From Symbiodinium natans (lineage: Eukaryota > Sar > Dinophyceae > Suessiales > Symbiodiniaceae), in the NCBI GenBank assembly GCA_905221605.1, contig CAJNDS010002261.1, positions 310,001 through 374,000 of the forward strand: DNA of 64,000 nucleotides, read 5' to 3'. Numbering within the stretch: position 1 is the first letter of the stretch; each line of letters starts with the position of its first letter. The position numbers and the translations under genes were made by a program. The notes below the pieces were generated by a model. The model ran no database searches and was not told where the DNA came from. It saw nothing but the letters and a program-made list of their open reading frames with translations. This document shows positions 47,201 to 59,369 of the stretch, in pieces.

Positions 47201-50200
47201 CGCAGGGTCTCCTGGGCCTCGCCTACCTGCACAGCTGCGGCGCGCTGCACCGCGACCTCCGCACCAAGCGCACTCTCGGCGGAGATTGGACTTGCCTTCG
47301 GGTCGGGGTGTACAGGTCTTTGCTTTTGCCAGGCCCCGCCCGGACCTCCCAAACCCCAGCCATAAACCCTCTGCAAACCTTTAAGCTGCCATTAAAAGAC
47401 CCTAAAGCCTAGAACATAACCCGCTAAGCCCGCTAAGCCTAACCCTATCACCAGCTCCTTCAGAAGCTGAACCCGACGCCCTTCATACCCGAAAGCCCAA
47501 AGCCCTAAGAAACCACAGCCCTGAGCCCTGCTGAGACCCCCCCAAGTACCCCTCAAGATGCCCGAAGAAACTCCCAAGACCCTCACCTTAGCCCTAGACC
47601 CTGCGCTGAGGATTGCTGCGGACGCAAGCAGGGTATGGCCCCCAGGGTGTAGGGTTCGCGGGTTTAGGGTGGAGGGTTTGGGGTTTCGGGTTTATCTTTC
47701 AGGTTGAGCGTGTAGGGTTTAGGGTTTCCGGTTTGGGCTTGGCTGGTGGGTTGAGGCTTTAGGCTTTAGGCTTTCGGTTTTAGGGTTTCGGGGTTTAGGC
47801 TTTAGGGTTTCGGTTTTGGGGTTTCGGCGCTTAGGGTTTGGAATGCCAGAGTCTGCAATACCGCATAAATTACGGAATAGTCCTTAAAGCGTTATAAGTA
47901 TCCCTATTTAGTCAGAAGAGATATTCAATCATTCGAGTCTGAGGTTTCGGGTGTTAATTTTTAGGGGTTTCGGGGTTTTATGGCTTAGGTTTCGGGTCGT
48001 CGGGTTTCAGGAGTTTCGGGGAATCCGGCTTCCTGAGCCATCCCCAATCTCCACCCTTCCAGAAGCTCAAAGCCCCAAACAGCCTATTCCTCAAGCGGTT
48101 AGAAGCCTGACCGAGCCCTAAACCCCAAACCCAAAACCTTCAACCCTAAACCTTAAGCCCTAAGCCTTAAAACCACCAACCCCAAACCCCAAAAGCTTCT
48201 TTCCTAGTTTGCCCTTGGGAGGCTTGTGGTGCTCACCGGTACAGCCTTGCCAGTGCCTCAGGGACTTGGGGAAGTTCTCTCCCCCGCTAGTGTCGGGGTG
48301 GAGTTCAGCGAGCCCTAGATCCTTAACCCTAAAGCCCCAAACGCCTGGACCCTATAACGCCAGACCTTACCAGCCCAAGCCTGCAACCCCTACACCTCTG
48401 AACGAACGCTTAAACCCTCAAACTTCAAGCCTTATAGTGCTTAACCCCTTAAGCCCCCAAACCCTAAAGCCGAAACCGCAAGGACCCCTAAGCCCTGAAC
48501 CCTTAACCCCTAATCCGCAAGGACTCCTAAATCCCGCGAACCCCTAAGCCGCTTCACCCCTAAAACCCTATGCACGCTGCTACAAGTCTCATACAAATGG
48601 AGCCTCCTTGGGTTACGGCCTCCAGTGTGACGAGGGCGCAACTGGCCAGTGTGCCTCTGGTGGCGTTCAATGCCTTGGTACAGTGGAAGGTTGGTGCCCT
48701 TAGAGTCGACGGGTTCAGACATGCAAGCATAGAATCGCAGCAATGTCTAAGTGGCAGCGTGTGTCTCAAGTCAATTGAAGCAGCCGGTTGGGACGAAACC
48801 ATTCTGCAATGCGATCGTTGGCACATTTGCATGGACTAGTGTGCATCTGAGCAATCCCCTTCTCTGTTCCTGAGTCCCCAGTCTCGATGGTGCTCTGCCA
48901 GGCATTCATCGCAAACCCATGAACCGAAACCCCAAAGTCTCTGGCTTGGGACCTTTGAGGGGTAAGATCTGCCAGGGCAGATCAAGTATTGGAGCTCAGA
49001 ACTTTTCGATTTCGTGCTTGCCTCTGTGTTGCGGGGCAGTGAGGTCGGTGGTCGTGCGCCGGGCGCTTTTCTTCGAGAGGCGACTGGGACATTCCTCAGG
49101 AAGTAAATCTCAGAATTCCTTTATCGGAGAGTCGGGACAGGGGTTTAGGGTTCAGGGTGCTCTAAACCTTGCAGCCTGATACCTAGAACCCTTTGGAGAG
49201 GGGCTCTCACGACACACGAGCGATGATTCGTTTGGGTGGCCCGCAAGCCCTAGCCCCTCGATGCCTCAAGTAGTGGGTGGCAGAGGGGGTTCGTCGTATG
49301 GGATCCTAGAACCATGAAGCCCCTCGTCCCCACGAAGCCGCCGTGAGTTCTGACAGCACCTCGGCAAGTCTTGCCTTGGACTGTGGGTCTGGTTTAGTTT
49401 GGAGTAATCGAGATTGGAAGTTCACAGCTAGCTGGGGTGATAGGTTAGAAAGTCTAAGCTACCAGTTACAAATTATCGGTGCCATGAGTATTTTCATACA
49501 CATAAAGTCCCTACCTCTGCGTACCTACGAGCAAACGGTCCCAGTGCCCAAAGCCTAAACCCTACATCCCGAGCCCTAAGCCCGAAGCTTGAGCCATACG
49601 CCGCCTTAAACCTAAACCTTAAGACTAAGCCCTAAGCCCTAACCCTAACTTACACCTTGAAGTCTTGCGAAGGGCTTGGGAGGGTTTAGGGTTTTAGGTT
49701 TCAAGGGTTTTAGGGGTTTGAGATTATAGAGCTTAGCGTGTAGGGACCTGGGCTTAGGGTGTCGACGCCTGAGATGGCGGCCTCGGACTTCGATTCCCTT
49801 CAGCAAACCCAGGCCCTGCTTGGAGGATCATGGGAGGTAAGTTTTTGCTGGAGGCTCGTGGGTACTGTAGACACGGCCATAAGCCCAGGCAGCCTAGGCT
49901 AGAAGCCCGTTTCGGGGGTCTTACAAGTCACAAGTAGAGCCCGGCACCCGCAGAATGAACCGCCTAACCCGGTTTGTCAAAGGGAACACACTTCGTTCAG
50001 GCACCACCCAGAAACCCTAAACCTGACCGCGTGAGGCCGAACATGGAGGCCCTGCCCTACCTGAGTCCGGAGCTTCTGGTGGACCCGGAGGCGGGTGGAC
50101 CCTGAATGCCATAATCGGATATGTTAGGTAAAGGTTGCCTCGCTTAGCACCCTACTTGTAGTTCTTGCTGGGTTGTGGGTGCCATGGGAGAGGTTGGCCT

Positions 50201-53200
50201 CCTGAATTCCCAAACCCTCAAGTGCATGACAAGTATGCGTGTCTTCACGTGCCCTATAGAGTTTGCCACAACAAATCACACCGCAAGAGCCCAACAAACA
50301 TCAAGCCCCCCCCCCCCCCCCTTCCCCCCGCAGCTCCGGATATTTCCGCATGAACCTCCCAGTAAGGTTACGAGGCCTTTCGCCGGCCGGAGACAGAGGG
50401 TTCAAGGAAGGCGTAAGGGGAATTGTTGGGCTGCAAATTCAGGTTTTATGGCTGCTCATGTTCCACCATGTGTATCATGGGACTCCAGGTCCCTTACGTT
50501 ACCAAAACCTATGAGCCCTCAACTCTTAGACGCATACTAGGCCCACACGCCCGCCACCGACATGTGGGCGATGGGCGTCATCTTGTGCGCGACATCTTCA
50601 GAGTTGAGGGGGCTTCGGGAGGCAAACTTGTGGCGCCCCTTTTAATTAGAACGGGTATTGTGGATTGTTTGTATATCCTGATAGGGTTGCCCGGCGGGCG
50701 AACAGTGATACAATGATCATGATCTAGGCTCCTATACTATGGTTTTGGCTTTTGGTTTCAGGGCATGCGGAGCGTGCTGGGTTACACAAAAGGTTCGTGT
50801 TTCAAGCTGCACGAACATTTCAAATTCCTCAAGCACGGTAGACTTGGAGGTTCATGGTTTGACAAGTGGGATATGAAGCAGGGTTTATGTTATTGTTATT
50901 GGTGAGGGTGTATAAGGTTCCTTTTCAATATTGGTGATTGTATATACCGGGCGTCCTTTTGGGGGTACAAGAAATATATACCCTACTTCATATATGTCCT
51001 ATTAAGGGTATCCAAAATTTCCCCAGTAAAACCCTATAAGCAGTTTTAAGTACTTAGAACGAGTCGTATCTTCTGAATCTCCGACTCTGAACCCTGGAGG
51101 TTAGGGGTGCAGGGTTTAGGGTTCAGATTTTGCGTTTAGAGTTGAGGGAGTGTAGATTTACCAAACCTTCAATTCCCAGCCCTAGAGCCCAGGCACCAAT
51201 CCTAAGCCACAAAAGCCCCAAGCCCACGCGCAGGGTTTCAGGGTGTTCGGGGGCCGGAGGTACGAGCTCATGGCGCTGCGAACGCCCTGGGAGGACGAGG
51301 TGCGCGCCGGTTGCAGGGTTTACGGTCTACGCGTGGGCGGATCTGAGCACGCTGACAACTTTGAGCATCCTCCAGTCAACCCTAAACCCTGAACCCTCAA
51401 CTCTAATTGCTTAACCCTTCAATCTTCAACCGAGAGCTCCTAAACCCTTCCTTGAATCCTGGAGCTCACTGCCTCAGCACGCGGTCCGGCTGCTGGAGCG
51501 GATACGGGACCAGCCGCTGCGGCCCTTGCCGGTGCAGTGCCCTGGGCTTAGGTGTAGGGTTTTAGGGTTTAGGGTTTAGGGTTTAGGGTCCCCCTTGAGC
51601 CTTCGAAAGAGGGGAGGACCTCGCTAAACGAGGCACCTGATAGAGCTTCAGGGTTCCTGCCTGAATCCCGAAAACCTCAGGCCTCTTCGAGACATGAGGT
51701 GCCAGGGTCTAGTGTCGAGGGCTTAGGGCTCAAGGCTTACAGTAGGGTTTAGAACAAAGGATCAGAAGGGTCCTGGAAGAACAGAACCTAGCAAGCTCAA
51801 ACCATAAATCCCTATGTACACCCCCCTGTCGAAACCCGAAGCCCTAAACCCCCTCAGCCTCCCAACTCAGAGAGGTATTCGGAGGAGCTAGCGCCCATTT
51901 GCTACACGCTCCTCAAGCCAGCAGCCTCAGCTCCAGTAGGCTTTGACCCTTGAGCGGTTTTCTCTTTCGGGGGGATTGACTGGGATTATCGGGTCAGGGT
52001 TGGAGGCTTGAAGGTGTTTAGTGTTTAGGGTAAAATCATTACATAGGCTGTAGGGAGGGTTTGTAGGGTTTGTTCAGACCTTTGGGGCTGGTCTTTGTCC
52101 GCTTGCGTGTGTGGGTTGAGCTCAACCTGAAATCCCAATCCAATGTTTAGGGCCTTTTGGCGTTTGAGAGGATGTAGGTCGAGAGGGTTTAGGGTTTGAG
52201 GGTTCTAAGGGTTTGTATACTAGGGTTTGTAAGGTGATAAAAGGTTTGTCGGGCTCTAGGATTTCCCCAAGATTTTGTTGCAAAATCCCAACCCCCAAAC
52301 CTGGAAAAGGCTCCTTTCGGGCTTTAGGGTTTCGGTGTTAAAGGTTGTTGGGGTTTTTAGGGTCAGGGTTGAAGGGCTTCTGCGCCTTCTAGGCCTTCTA
52401 GGGCTTTGGGTTTGGGGTTTGCCTCGACTAAACAGGGCAAAGGCCGAGGCCTTGTTCTAGTGACGCAGCGGTTTACCTTCAGTGTGTACCCCTGGAGGCT
52501 GGACAAGCGCGTAAGGGTTGAGGGTTTGGAGAGGCTACATTGCGGTCGTCTTTTTGAGGGGAAGCCCCTAGAACTCAACTCCAACACCACGATCGGTACA
52601 GTGCCAAAGGCTTGCCAAAGACCTCCAAGCCTATTAAACCCTCAACCCCAACCGACCTGCGCCGTTGAATTATGAAATACCCGAACCGCGTCAACCCCTC
52701 CCGAAAACCCTGAGCCCAAAACCCTGAAACCTTTTAAACCCTAAACCCTGCGCCTTCCACCCCAAAACCTCATCTGGAGGCGCAACCCGCAGAGCCGCCC
52801 CAGTGCAGATGAGCTTCTACTCCTACCGCCGATACAATCCAGGCCTCTGAGATGTTTGGGGGTTTGGGGGTTTGGGGGTTTGGGGGTTTGGGGGTTTGGG
52901 GGTTTGGGGGTTTGGGGGTTTGGGGGCGGGTTTAGGGCTTGTGGCTTTACAGGTCAGGCCTTACGAGCATCAGGGGTTTTGGGCTCTACAACTTAAGAAG
53001 CCAATCGGGCGGAGGGGGTTTGGGGGTTAAGGTTTTCGGACTTGAGGGGTTTCAAGGTTTGTGGGGTTTAGAGGATGCTTTGGGTTCTGGGCATAGGGTA
53101 CGTTGTGCAACAAGGAGCGGTCGAGGGCATTTTGCTGTGCGACGGGTTTGACAATCGTTAGGATGAGGCGGCCCGGCCGACAAACCAAAAAAAACGTCCC

Positions 53201-54453
53201 CTTGAAGGGTTTGGTTTTAGAGACCTAAACTTTCAGTCAGCATTGTTCCTTTTCAATTCTGGTGACGCGTGGCGAGAGCTCTGGGAAATCTGAGTTTTTT
53301 GCAGTTTCCAGAGCACGCCTTCTGCGCACTTCTGGTGGGACTTCGGGGTTTTATCTCCTGTGCCCCCAGCCCCAAATCCCAAAACCTAGCAACACCGTGA
53401 CAACCCCAAGATAGCCCCGAGCTGAAAGAGGTTGCATGTTAAGCCAGGGCCTATATGAGCCCTCTCAGTTCTTCCACACCAAATGCAGGATCGTCTCGCT
53501 GCTGGACATGGAGTCGGATGATGTCGCAGCAGGCTGACCAAATGCTAGACCCGAGCCCGAAGCTTACACACACACATACACACATACACATATACACATA
53601 TACACATATACACACATACACATATACACATATACACATATCCACATATACACATATACACATATACACATATACACATATACACATGTACACATGTACA
53701 CATGTACACATGTACACATGTACACATGTACACATGTACACATGTACACATCACATATACACATACACAAACAAACCCCAAACACCCCAATCACAGAGCT
53801 TCGTGTGCCAGAATGTTAGTGCTTAGGGACCTGCTGGCGCCAATGAACCCTGTTGACGTTTGGGCTTCGGATTTCGCGCAGAGTCCTTCATACAAGACTG
53901 GACCGTCAGATCTCTCCGAGCCCTGAAGCTATAAACTGGGCTGCTGCAAGGAAACAGTTAGCTTACCATGAAAGGGTTAGTTTAGGGTTTGGGGCGAGAT
54001 GTGATGTGGTAGATGGTATGGATTCAATCCGCACCCTGCCAGGCGGTGCAGTGCCAGCGCAGGCGCTGTGCTGGAACTCGGGCGAGGAGGTCGGGGTCAG
54101 GCGGGGCCAGCAGGTTTCGGGCAAATCCCGAAACCTGAAGCCCGAAGCCCAAAACCCTGCAGTGGAAGGTTGAGGGGTTCAGGACCTCGAATGCCAAAAA
54201 AAGCAAAGCCCCCACCCCAAATTCTCAAATCCTAGTTTCCTTAGTTGCCCTAGACCCCGAAGCTCTCAACCCTAAGCTTCTCAGCAGCAATCCTCAACAC
54301 CCTAAACCCCCTTCAAGACACCCTCATTCCTCAAGCCTCAACCCCGAGCCCCTCATGCCTCAGCAGACCCTAAACCTAAAACCCTAAACCTCGGTCTCCC
54401 TTGACAGGTCCAAGGCCCTCGGATGGCAGAGGCGGAAGGAGCCGTGCACCAAG
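38869..54453 (+). CDS. NEK-like protein kinase, 16 or more small exons (both ends open)
   Basis: Exons: 38869-38976, 40510-40587, 45431-45483, 46244-46311, 47206-47267, 47611-47632, 49774-49836, 50049-50090, 50541-50584, 51260-51299, 51478-51536, 51875-51916, 52780-52842, 53489-53532, 54052-54113, 54408-54453. All join in phase. Motifs in order: glycine-loop remnant LGRFGVSLL; ATP-binding Lys in LAVMKTID; LRHPHLL; hinge LCLVMDYLPRG; LLGLAYLHSCGALHRDLRTK (catalytic Asp kept); AADASRMAASDFDSL (DFG replaced by DFD); LPYLSPELL; PATDMWAMGVILYELMALRT; RIRDQPLRPLPVQYSEEL; LLKRNPQSRPSADELL, which together with HRDLRT favours the NEK family. The Asn usually found after HRDLRT is not seen; the junction 47267/47611 is the weakest. 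Donors are about half GC, half GT. The RCC1-like gene lies within the second intron (40588-45430). Confidence 0.72.
38977..40509. other. first kinase intron: telomere-like filler, T- and G-rich tracts
   Basis: Contains TTTAGGG words, poly-C (about 39286-39298), T- and G-rich tracts (39465-39600) and a TATA microsatellite (39960-40040). A GC-rich patch at 39390-39450 gives a charged frame that is not needed by the kinase model. Confidence 0.5.
41496..44511 (+). CDS. ubiquitin-like head plus RCC1-like repeat protein, four exons
   Basis: Exons 41496-41995, 42454-43182, 43617-43725 and 44359-44511 give about 496 residues. The N-terminus (MVRLQISPESTVNDLRQLAQ, ERLGVGIGRLCTEKG) is ubiquitin-like. 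Ten repeats follow, each FAAxxxDGxVVTWG...GGDSxxVQxQL, spaced about 38-40 residues (two in exon 1, six in exon 2, one each in exons 3 and 4). This is the RCC1-like/beta-propeller-type family that is very numerous in dinoflagellates; function unknown, probably protein binding. The three introns use three different donors: gtgcct (GT), gacact (GA) and gcccgg (GC), all ending AG and joining repeats in perfect register. The in-frame TAG at 44509-44511 follows GCCAGG, which could itself be a GC donor, so further exons are possible. The gene sits entirely inside a kinase intron on the same strand. Confidence 0.9.
43917..43933. repeat. G homopolymer, about 17
   Basis: A run of G within the third intron of the RCC1-like gene, followed by TAGGGTAGGTTACG, which resembles the ends of the TIR elements at 18981-23637 but lacks the (TA)n partner. 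Confidence 0.8.
44209..44262. repeat. (ATC)n trinucleotide repeat
   Basis: About 17 ATC units inside the third intron of the RCC1-like gene. They give a spurious Ile or Ser run in frame with exon 4. Confidence 0.95.
44520..45425. other. spacer between RCC1-like gene and the next kinase exon
   Basis: Mostly filler. A short frame near 44799-44840 (NSSEAFAPLAASGKT) weakly resembles a decayed RCC1-like repeat. An antisense frame at 44750-44830 is also open. Nothing firm. Confidence 0.4.
47640..49770. other. kinase intron rich in telomere-like words
   Basis: About 2.1 kb of TTTAGGG/CCCTAAA-type sequence. A frame at 48209-48315 (FALGRLVVLTGTALPVPQ...) and frames at 48570-48840 are open but are not needed to complete the kinase and have no clear family. 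Confidence 0.5.
51555..51588. repeat. (TTTAGGG)3-4 interstitial telomere-like repeat
   Basis: Three to four perfect TTTAGGG units in a kinase intron. Confidence 0.9.
52854..52928. repeat. 8-bp minisatellite (GGGGGTTT)n
   Basis: About nine tandem copies of TTTGGGGG immediately downstream of the kinase exon 52780-52842; potentially G-quadruplex forming. Confidence 0.93.
53565..53768. repeat. CACATA/CACATG microsatellite
   Basis: (CACATA)n then (CACATG-TA)n over about 200 bp in the kinase intron after 53532. Same repeat type as 11221-11517. Confidence 0.95.
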
Positions 54454-54639
54454 GCCGAGAATTCAGGGCTTGGGTGGGGGGGGAGGGGTGGTTCAGGGTT
54501 TTAGGTTTTAGGGGTTTAGGGGTTTAGGGTTGAGGTTTTAGGGTTTGGGTTTAGGGTTTGGGGTTTAGGGGGTTTGGTGTTAGAGGCCTGTTGGAAGAGT
54601 GGGTTTAGTGTGCAGTGCGGGTTTTGAGGTGGTTGAGGG

Positions 54640-54712
54640 AGTTTAGGGGGAGTTTAGGGGGAGTTTAGGGGGAGTTTAGGGGGAGTTTAGGGGGAGTTTA
54701 GGGGGGGGGGGT
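54640..54712. repeat. 11-bp minisatellite (AGTTTAGGGGG)n
   Basis: About six tandem copies of AGTTTAGGGGG, a telomere-like variant, ending in a G run. Confidence 0.92.
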
Positions 54713-54719
54713 TGTCTTA

Positions 54720-57180
54720 AGGGTTTCCTGTGCGTGTGGGGCATGAGGATGTGGAAAGTGTCTCTATCCCTCACCCTGAACTTAAGGCCCAAACCCTCAA
54801 ACCCTTGAACCCTTCAGCCCCAAACCGCAGAGTGTTAAACTTTAAACCCACGCTTGGGTTTCTTTCATGCCTTTGGTATGGGGATGTCCCGGGCCTGTTT
54901 TGAGGTTCTAGGGTTTAGGGTCTCAACCTTAAACCTTGAAGCCACGTGCCCGCAAGTCTTGGGGCGGGAAACAGCACCCTCGCTTCGTCCTATCGCGTTT
55001 TGCAGTGTAGCAGCGACGACAGTTTAGAGGACCGTTGAATGGAGGTAGGGTTAGGATTTGTTTTGGTTTTGCTCTGGTGGCTGGTCTTGAAAGGGTTTAC
55101 AGTTTTACAGGCCCTAAAAGAGGCCCTCAGCGCAGGGTTTCGAGGCCCGAACTCCAAAGTTTTGGCCTCATTGCAACCCCCCCCCCCTTCTGATTTTAGC
55201 GTTCAGGGACTAACCCCAGGATTGTGGCTCCCTCCCCCCTCAGCCCTAAGCCCAAACACGCAAACCCAGAACCCCAAACCTTTTAACGCCCCAGAGGGCC
55301 TAAATCCAAAACAGAGCCCTGAAACCTTGAGCCGCATCATCCGCAAATCCTGGGCCCAAAGGCTCCTGGAAGCCTCAATTTTCATTAGCTCTCAAAAGGG
55401 CTGAAGAGGGCTTAAGAGGGCTTACTGTGGGGGTAGGCCTGGGTGGGCTTGAGTGATTTAGGCGCTAAAACCTTAAACCCTATACTCTAAACCCTAAGCC
55501 TGGGGCTTGCGGTCTGCGCTCTAGGCAGTTGAACCGGATGTCCTACCGGGGACTCTATTTGCACGTGGGGGTTACTTTTAGGGGACTTTTCTCCAAGCTT
55601 GTCGGAATATGCCTTTTCATGAACCGGTAGTTGCCACTAAGCTGTGTGCAAGTAGAGTTGCAGGTGCATCCTGAATGCCCGAATCTCTCAGCTGCGGCTT
55701 GTACTTGTACATAGTCCGATGGCAGCGCTGCTGAGCCCTTGAAGCCATGGGACAATGCCGGCGCCTTAGCGGTTGGCTGCCCTTGGGCGTGTGTGGGGTG
55801 GTCGCTTGGAGTTCGTCGTAGTTTTGTGGCCAAGTTGCCCCGGGAATCTTGCGAGAAGTAGTGAAAGTAGCCTGTGCCATAAATCGTAAACCGTTAAAGG
55901 CCGCCTCCTCCGCCTGCAGCCTAAACCGGAGCCTCCCAAGCCGAATTCTTTTCAGCTCCTCACCCCAAGACCCGAAAACCAACGCCGCGGTAGTGATGTC
56001 CCGATCACATGGGCACTGAGTACAACGGGCTGGATTCCACCAGGACCCCTAAAGAACCTAACACAGAGGGCCGTGAATATAAGGGACAGCAACCATGAAA
56101 CGGGACGGCGGCCATGAGATGTGGGAAAGTCGACTGTGCATCGAGAGCTTGTTGGGAAGCTGTTTAAAAGCCTTTTGGAAGTTGTTGCCTTCTCAATTTT
56201 GAAGCCTCTTCAAGGGCTTTTGTAGAGCCAGAAGGCTTCCTGAAGCCCTGTAGCCGAAGTGCCCCATAACCTTAAACCCTAACCCCGAAACTGAACGGTT
56301 CTTATCGGTTGTTTGGGACTGGAAGAGGCTTTCTAGGCTTCGGCTCCCCCACAAAAGCATTCACCGAACAAGGGCACCTCGTTAAACCCCATAAGCAGGG
56401 CAATCAAGGGCCTTGCACACCATTTCCCCCAAAGTTTGCCTTGTTTAAATGGTATGCCCTAAGCCCTGAACCAGGTTGCCCCGGTGCAGGGCCAGGCCGG
56501 CGTGGAACTGGTTGGTGGCTCTTTTTGCTCTCCCGGGCTTGCTGGGAACTTTGAGCTTTTTTTCGGTTGCGGCTGAAGAGGTTGGGTGCCATTTGCTGCG
56601 TCTGGAGCTGGATCTGAACACAAGCTCGCCGGTTTTGGTTTGGCGGGTGGCTTGGGGTTTGAAATTTGGGGTGTGGGGTCAGAATACTTGTTCAAGTTGG
56701 GGTAGGGGAGTCTCTCTTCCTTCTTGCGTCCAAGCATGCCCCGAAACCCAAAGACCCTGAAGCCTAGGGTCACCTCATGAGCCCACCCTTAAGACCCCCA
56801 AGTGCGGGGTTTATGATTCAAGCAGGCCCGATCTACAAGGCTCTCCGCCGCGGCCTGAGACGCAATGTTTGGGGTTCAGGTGGTTGGAATTGGGTTTCCG
56901 ATACCTTAAATAGGGCTGTGGTGTAGCTTGCGCTTGCCTTACAACCTGGAGTTGTTTCTCGGTTGATGCCTGCGCAAAACCCTCAGAACCAGCCAGGGAC
57001 ATGTTTAAAGCCTCAACAAAAAGTTTTTCCAGTGCGTTTGGGCGGTCTTCATGTGGCTTTTATGCGGTTTCGGGGAAGTGCATGACATCCATTACTTAGC
57101 TAAGCGGAAAAACACAAGCCAATAGAAACCCAGAGGTCCACCTGCCATACCGCAGCGCACATCTGAACTTACTAATCTCC
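54720..57180. other. mostly intron-like filler; no confident gene
   Basis: Possible exons without family: 55333-55398 on + (RIIRKSWAQRLLEASIFISS) and about 56490-56570 (two + frames, one hydrophobic: LVALFALPGLLGTLSFF). An antisense frame at 55617-55980 is also open. Confidence 0.35.
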
Positions 57181-57324
57181 CAGCCCACTGCGCGTGACAG
57201 AGCGGCTGCCCATGGATGGTCGGGGCGATCTCTCAGACACGGGCCTTACTCGGCGGCAGCATGCCCCAGGCAAGGCAGATCAGCTGTTCAAACGCAGTGT
57301 CGCCGGGTAGTTCCAGGATTCGAC

Positions 57325-57600
57325 GTAGATCACGGGGTTGCTTCAGCGGTGCCCCACATGCAAGAACGATGCCTATCCTCCGGCAAGCGGGTGGCGATGC
57401 CGAGCCTGGCGCTGATCACAAGCCAAAACGTTGCTCCAGAACTCCGAGCCACGTCGTGCCTGTGCAGCTTGCACTTCGTGGCGCATCTGCCGCAGGTGCC
57501 CCAGGTTCCAGGACGCATCTTTCAAGGACCCTCTCATGGATGTCTTCAGAGACGCGCCGCCACTCTAACGAGGGGGCCCTGGGCATCTGGGGTGTGCTTG
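57325..57600 (-). CDS. GC-rich coding-like segment, strand ambiguous
   Basis: About 270 bp free of telomere-like words. Two minus-strand frames are open, one giving SLKTSMRGSLKDASWNLGHL and QMRHEVQAAQARRGSEFW, the other RRVSEDIHERVLERCVLEPG. A plus-strand frame (57216-57707) is open too. The helical, charged first minus frame looks most protein-like, but every firm gene here is on +. No family recognised. Confidence 0.28.
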
Positions 57601-57709
57601 TGCTAAGCCGCGATCCAGGCGCGTCTCTCTTTTCTTCTGGGGAGAGGACCCCAAGCAGTTCCTGTTTGGGAACAAGGAATGAACATGTGAACGAGCAAAT
57701 GTTGCAATG

Positions 57710-58185
57710 AAAATACCATAGTCACCAGCCAGAAAACTGTCTTTAGTGGGCCCAACAAGACGTCCTCAGCGTTGTTCATGAAGGTTCCAATCTTTCAAAT
57801 CTGTTTACATTTCCCTGCAGAAACAGCAATACGCAAGAACTGGGGAACCTAGAGCCTCTTAAGGGTTATTGGTTCAGGGGGCTACACCAAACAACCATCT
57901 ACCCAAAAAATAGGGCGTTTAATGACCGCGCCCTGAAGCTCCGAGCCCCGAAGCAGCCCCCACCAGCGCTCTTAAACAAAGCCCCCAAGTCTAACCCTAA
58001 AAGAACCTACAAGGGGAATTTTTTTCGCCTATGAGTCTTGCATAATTGCCAGAACCTCTAAACCCTATAAACTCCTATAGGCTCTTTTGCCCCTGAAACA
58101 CTTTTGAGGTCCTGTAACGCCCTGAAAGGCTCTGTGCACTCTCCGAGAAGCCCTGCAACCCTCAACCCTGAAAGCCCACAATATT
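57710..58185. other. no supported gene
   Basis: CCCTAAA-rich filler and short unique sequence; nothing I can call. Confidence 0.45.
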
Positions 58186-58191
58186 GCTTGC

Positions 58192-58256
58192 TCCAAGGCC
58201 ACAACACCCTGGCGCGGGTGACCACCAACATGGACTTGAGCACCTCTGGCTCACAA
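58192..58256 (+). CDS. exon-like segment, unidentified
   Basis: Between a tccaag acceptor and a GT donor (gtgctc): HNTLARVTTNMDLSTSGSQ. It could be an upstream exon of the kinase that starts to be readable at 59370. No family signature on its own. Confidence 0.33.
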
Positions 58257-58259
58257 GTG

Positions 58260-59365
58260 CTCAACGGTTTAGAGTTTTACGGCTTTCTGACGGGACCCTA
58301 GACACGGATTCTGGTCCAGGCTTCTGCTGGTTTCCAATAAACCCAGCCCAAAGTGCTGAGTCACCTTCGGACCACCCCCAGAAGGCTATAGTAGGCCCCC
58401 TACTTGGAGGTTCCTGGGGAGTACTTGGGCAGGTGAGCACGTCGGGGTTGATTGAAAAACAGGGGGCCCTTGTGGAGGCCCCAATAATCGGACCCTCGAA
58501 ACCTCCAAGTAAGCGTTCCCCGAAACCCTGAGCCCCAAGAACGCCAAACCCGAAAACACAATGTATCTGCGCCAACAAAGCCGGAGGCCTCTTGCGCTTA
58601 AACTTCGACCCATCGAGGTGCCATGGCACTTTCAGACAAAATTCCGAGGGTATCGGCTTGGGTTGAGGGCCCTGGGGTTGAAGCTGCTTGTGCCATTTGT
58701 GAAGGGTCCCGCCGAAGTGCTTGGAGCTCGGGAATGTCATATCCTAGTGTTGCTTACTAAATGCCAGTGTTTGGTGGCGTTTTTCGGTCTGGAGCTCATG
58801 GTTTTGGGCATTGGTTTCGGGTAAGCGACCTCGTAGAGTTTACATGCAAGCTCTGGGTACCAAGTAGAAACGTGTTTTTGATTTTTAAAGTTGCTTAGTT
58901 ATAAGACCCTGGTTATACAGAGATTCGATGTAGCTTCTGGGCGTGCAGTGCATATAGCATGTCGGGTCGAAAGAACCCGTTCCCTGTTTGGGTCACTTGT
59001 TATATGTAGTACGCCCCCTTACATTTAGTGTGCCCCAAATGTCCGATAGTTGAGCGAGCTGACCAGGAAAACCTATCCTCGAACCCTGAGCCCTAAACCC
59101 TAAGATGGAACCGACTTATGCCCCAGACCCTGGAAACTCTAGGCCCCCCTCCCTTCGTCGGGCCTAACCCTAGAACCCGTACCGTTTGGGAAGTCAAGGC
59201 CCCTTGAGGTCGCAAGCGACCTTTCATCTTTTCGGGGGCTTACCTGGAGCTTCCTCAATGTTCGCAATTTACACCGGAGCTCTTCTTAGGATACTTGTAG
59301 CTTAATTAGCTAGGATCCATCCCAGAACCCCCCCCCCCCTCAAAACTCCGCCGAAGGCACTTCCG
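58260..59365. other. no confident gene
   Basis: Open frames on both strands (for example + 58561-58822) lack motifs. The remainder is filler. Confidence 0.4.
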
Positions 59366-59369
59366 CCAG

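Noticed and set aside
48206-48315. Open frame FALGRLVVLTGTALPVPQ..., considered as a kinase activation-loop exon
   Set aside because: The exons at 47611, 49774 and 50049 already supply the DFD-to-APE region in phase; this frame would duplicate it and matches poorly.
53850-53930. NPVDVWASD-containing frame, considered as kinase subdomain IX
   Set aside because: That subdomain is already present at 50541-50584 (TDMWAMGVIL) and no splice sites fit.
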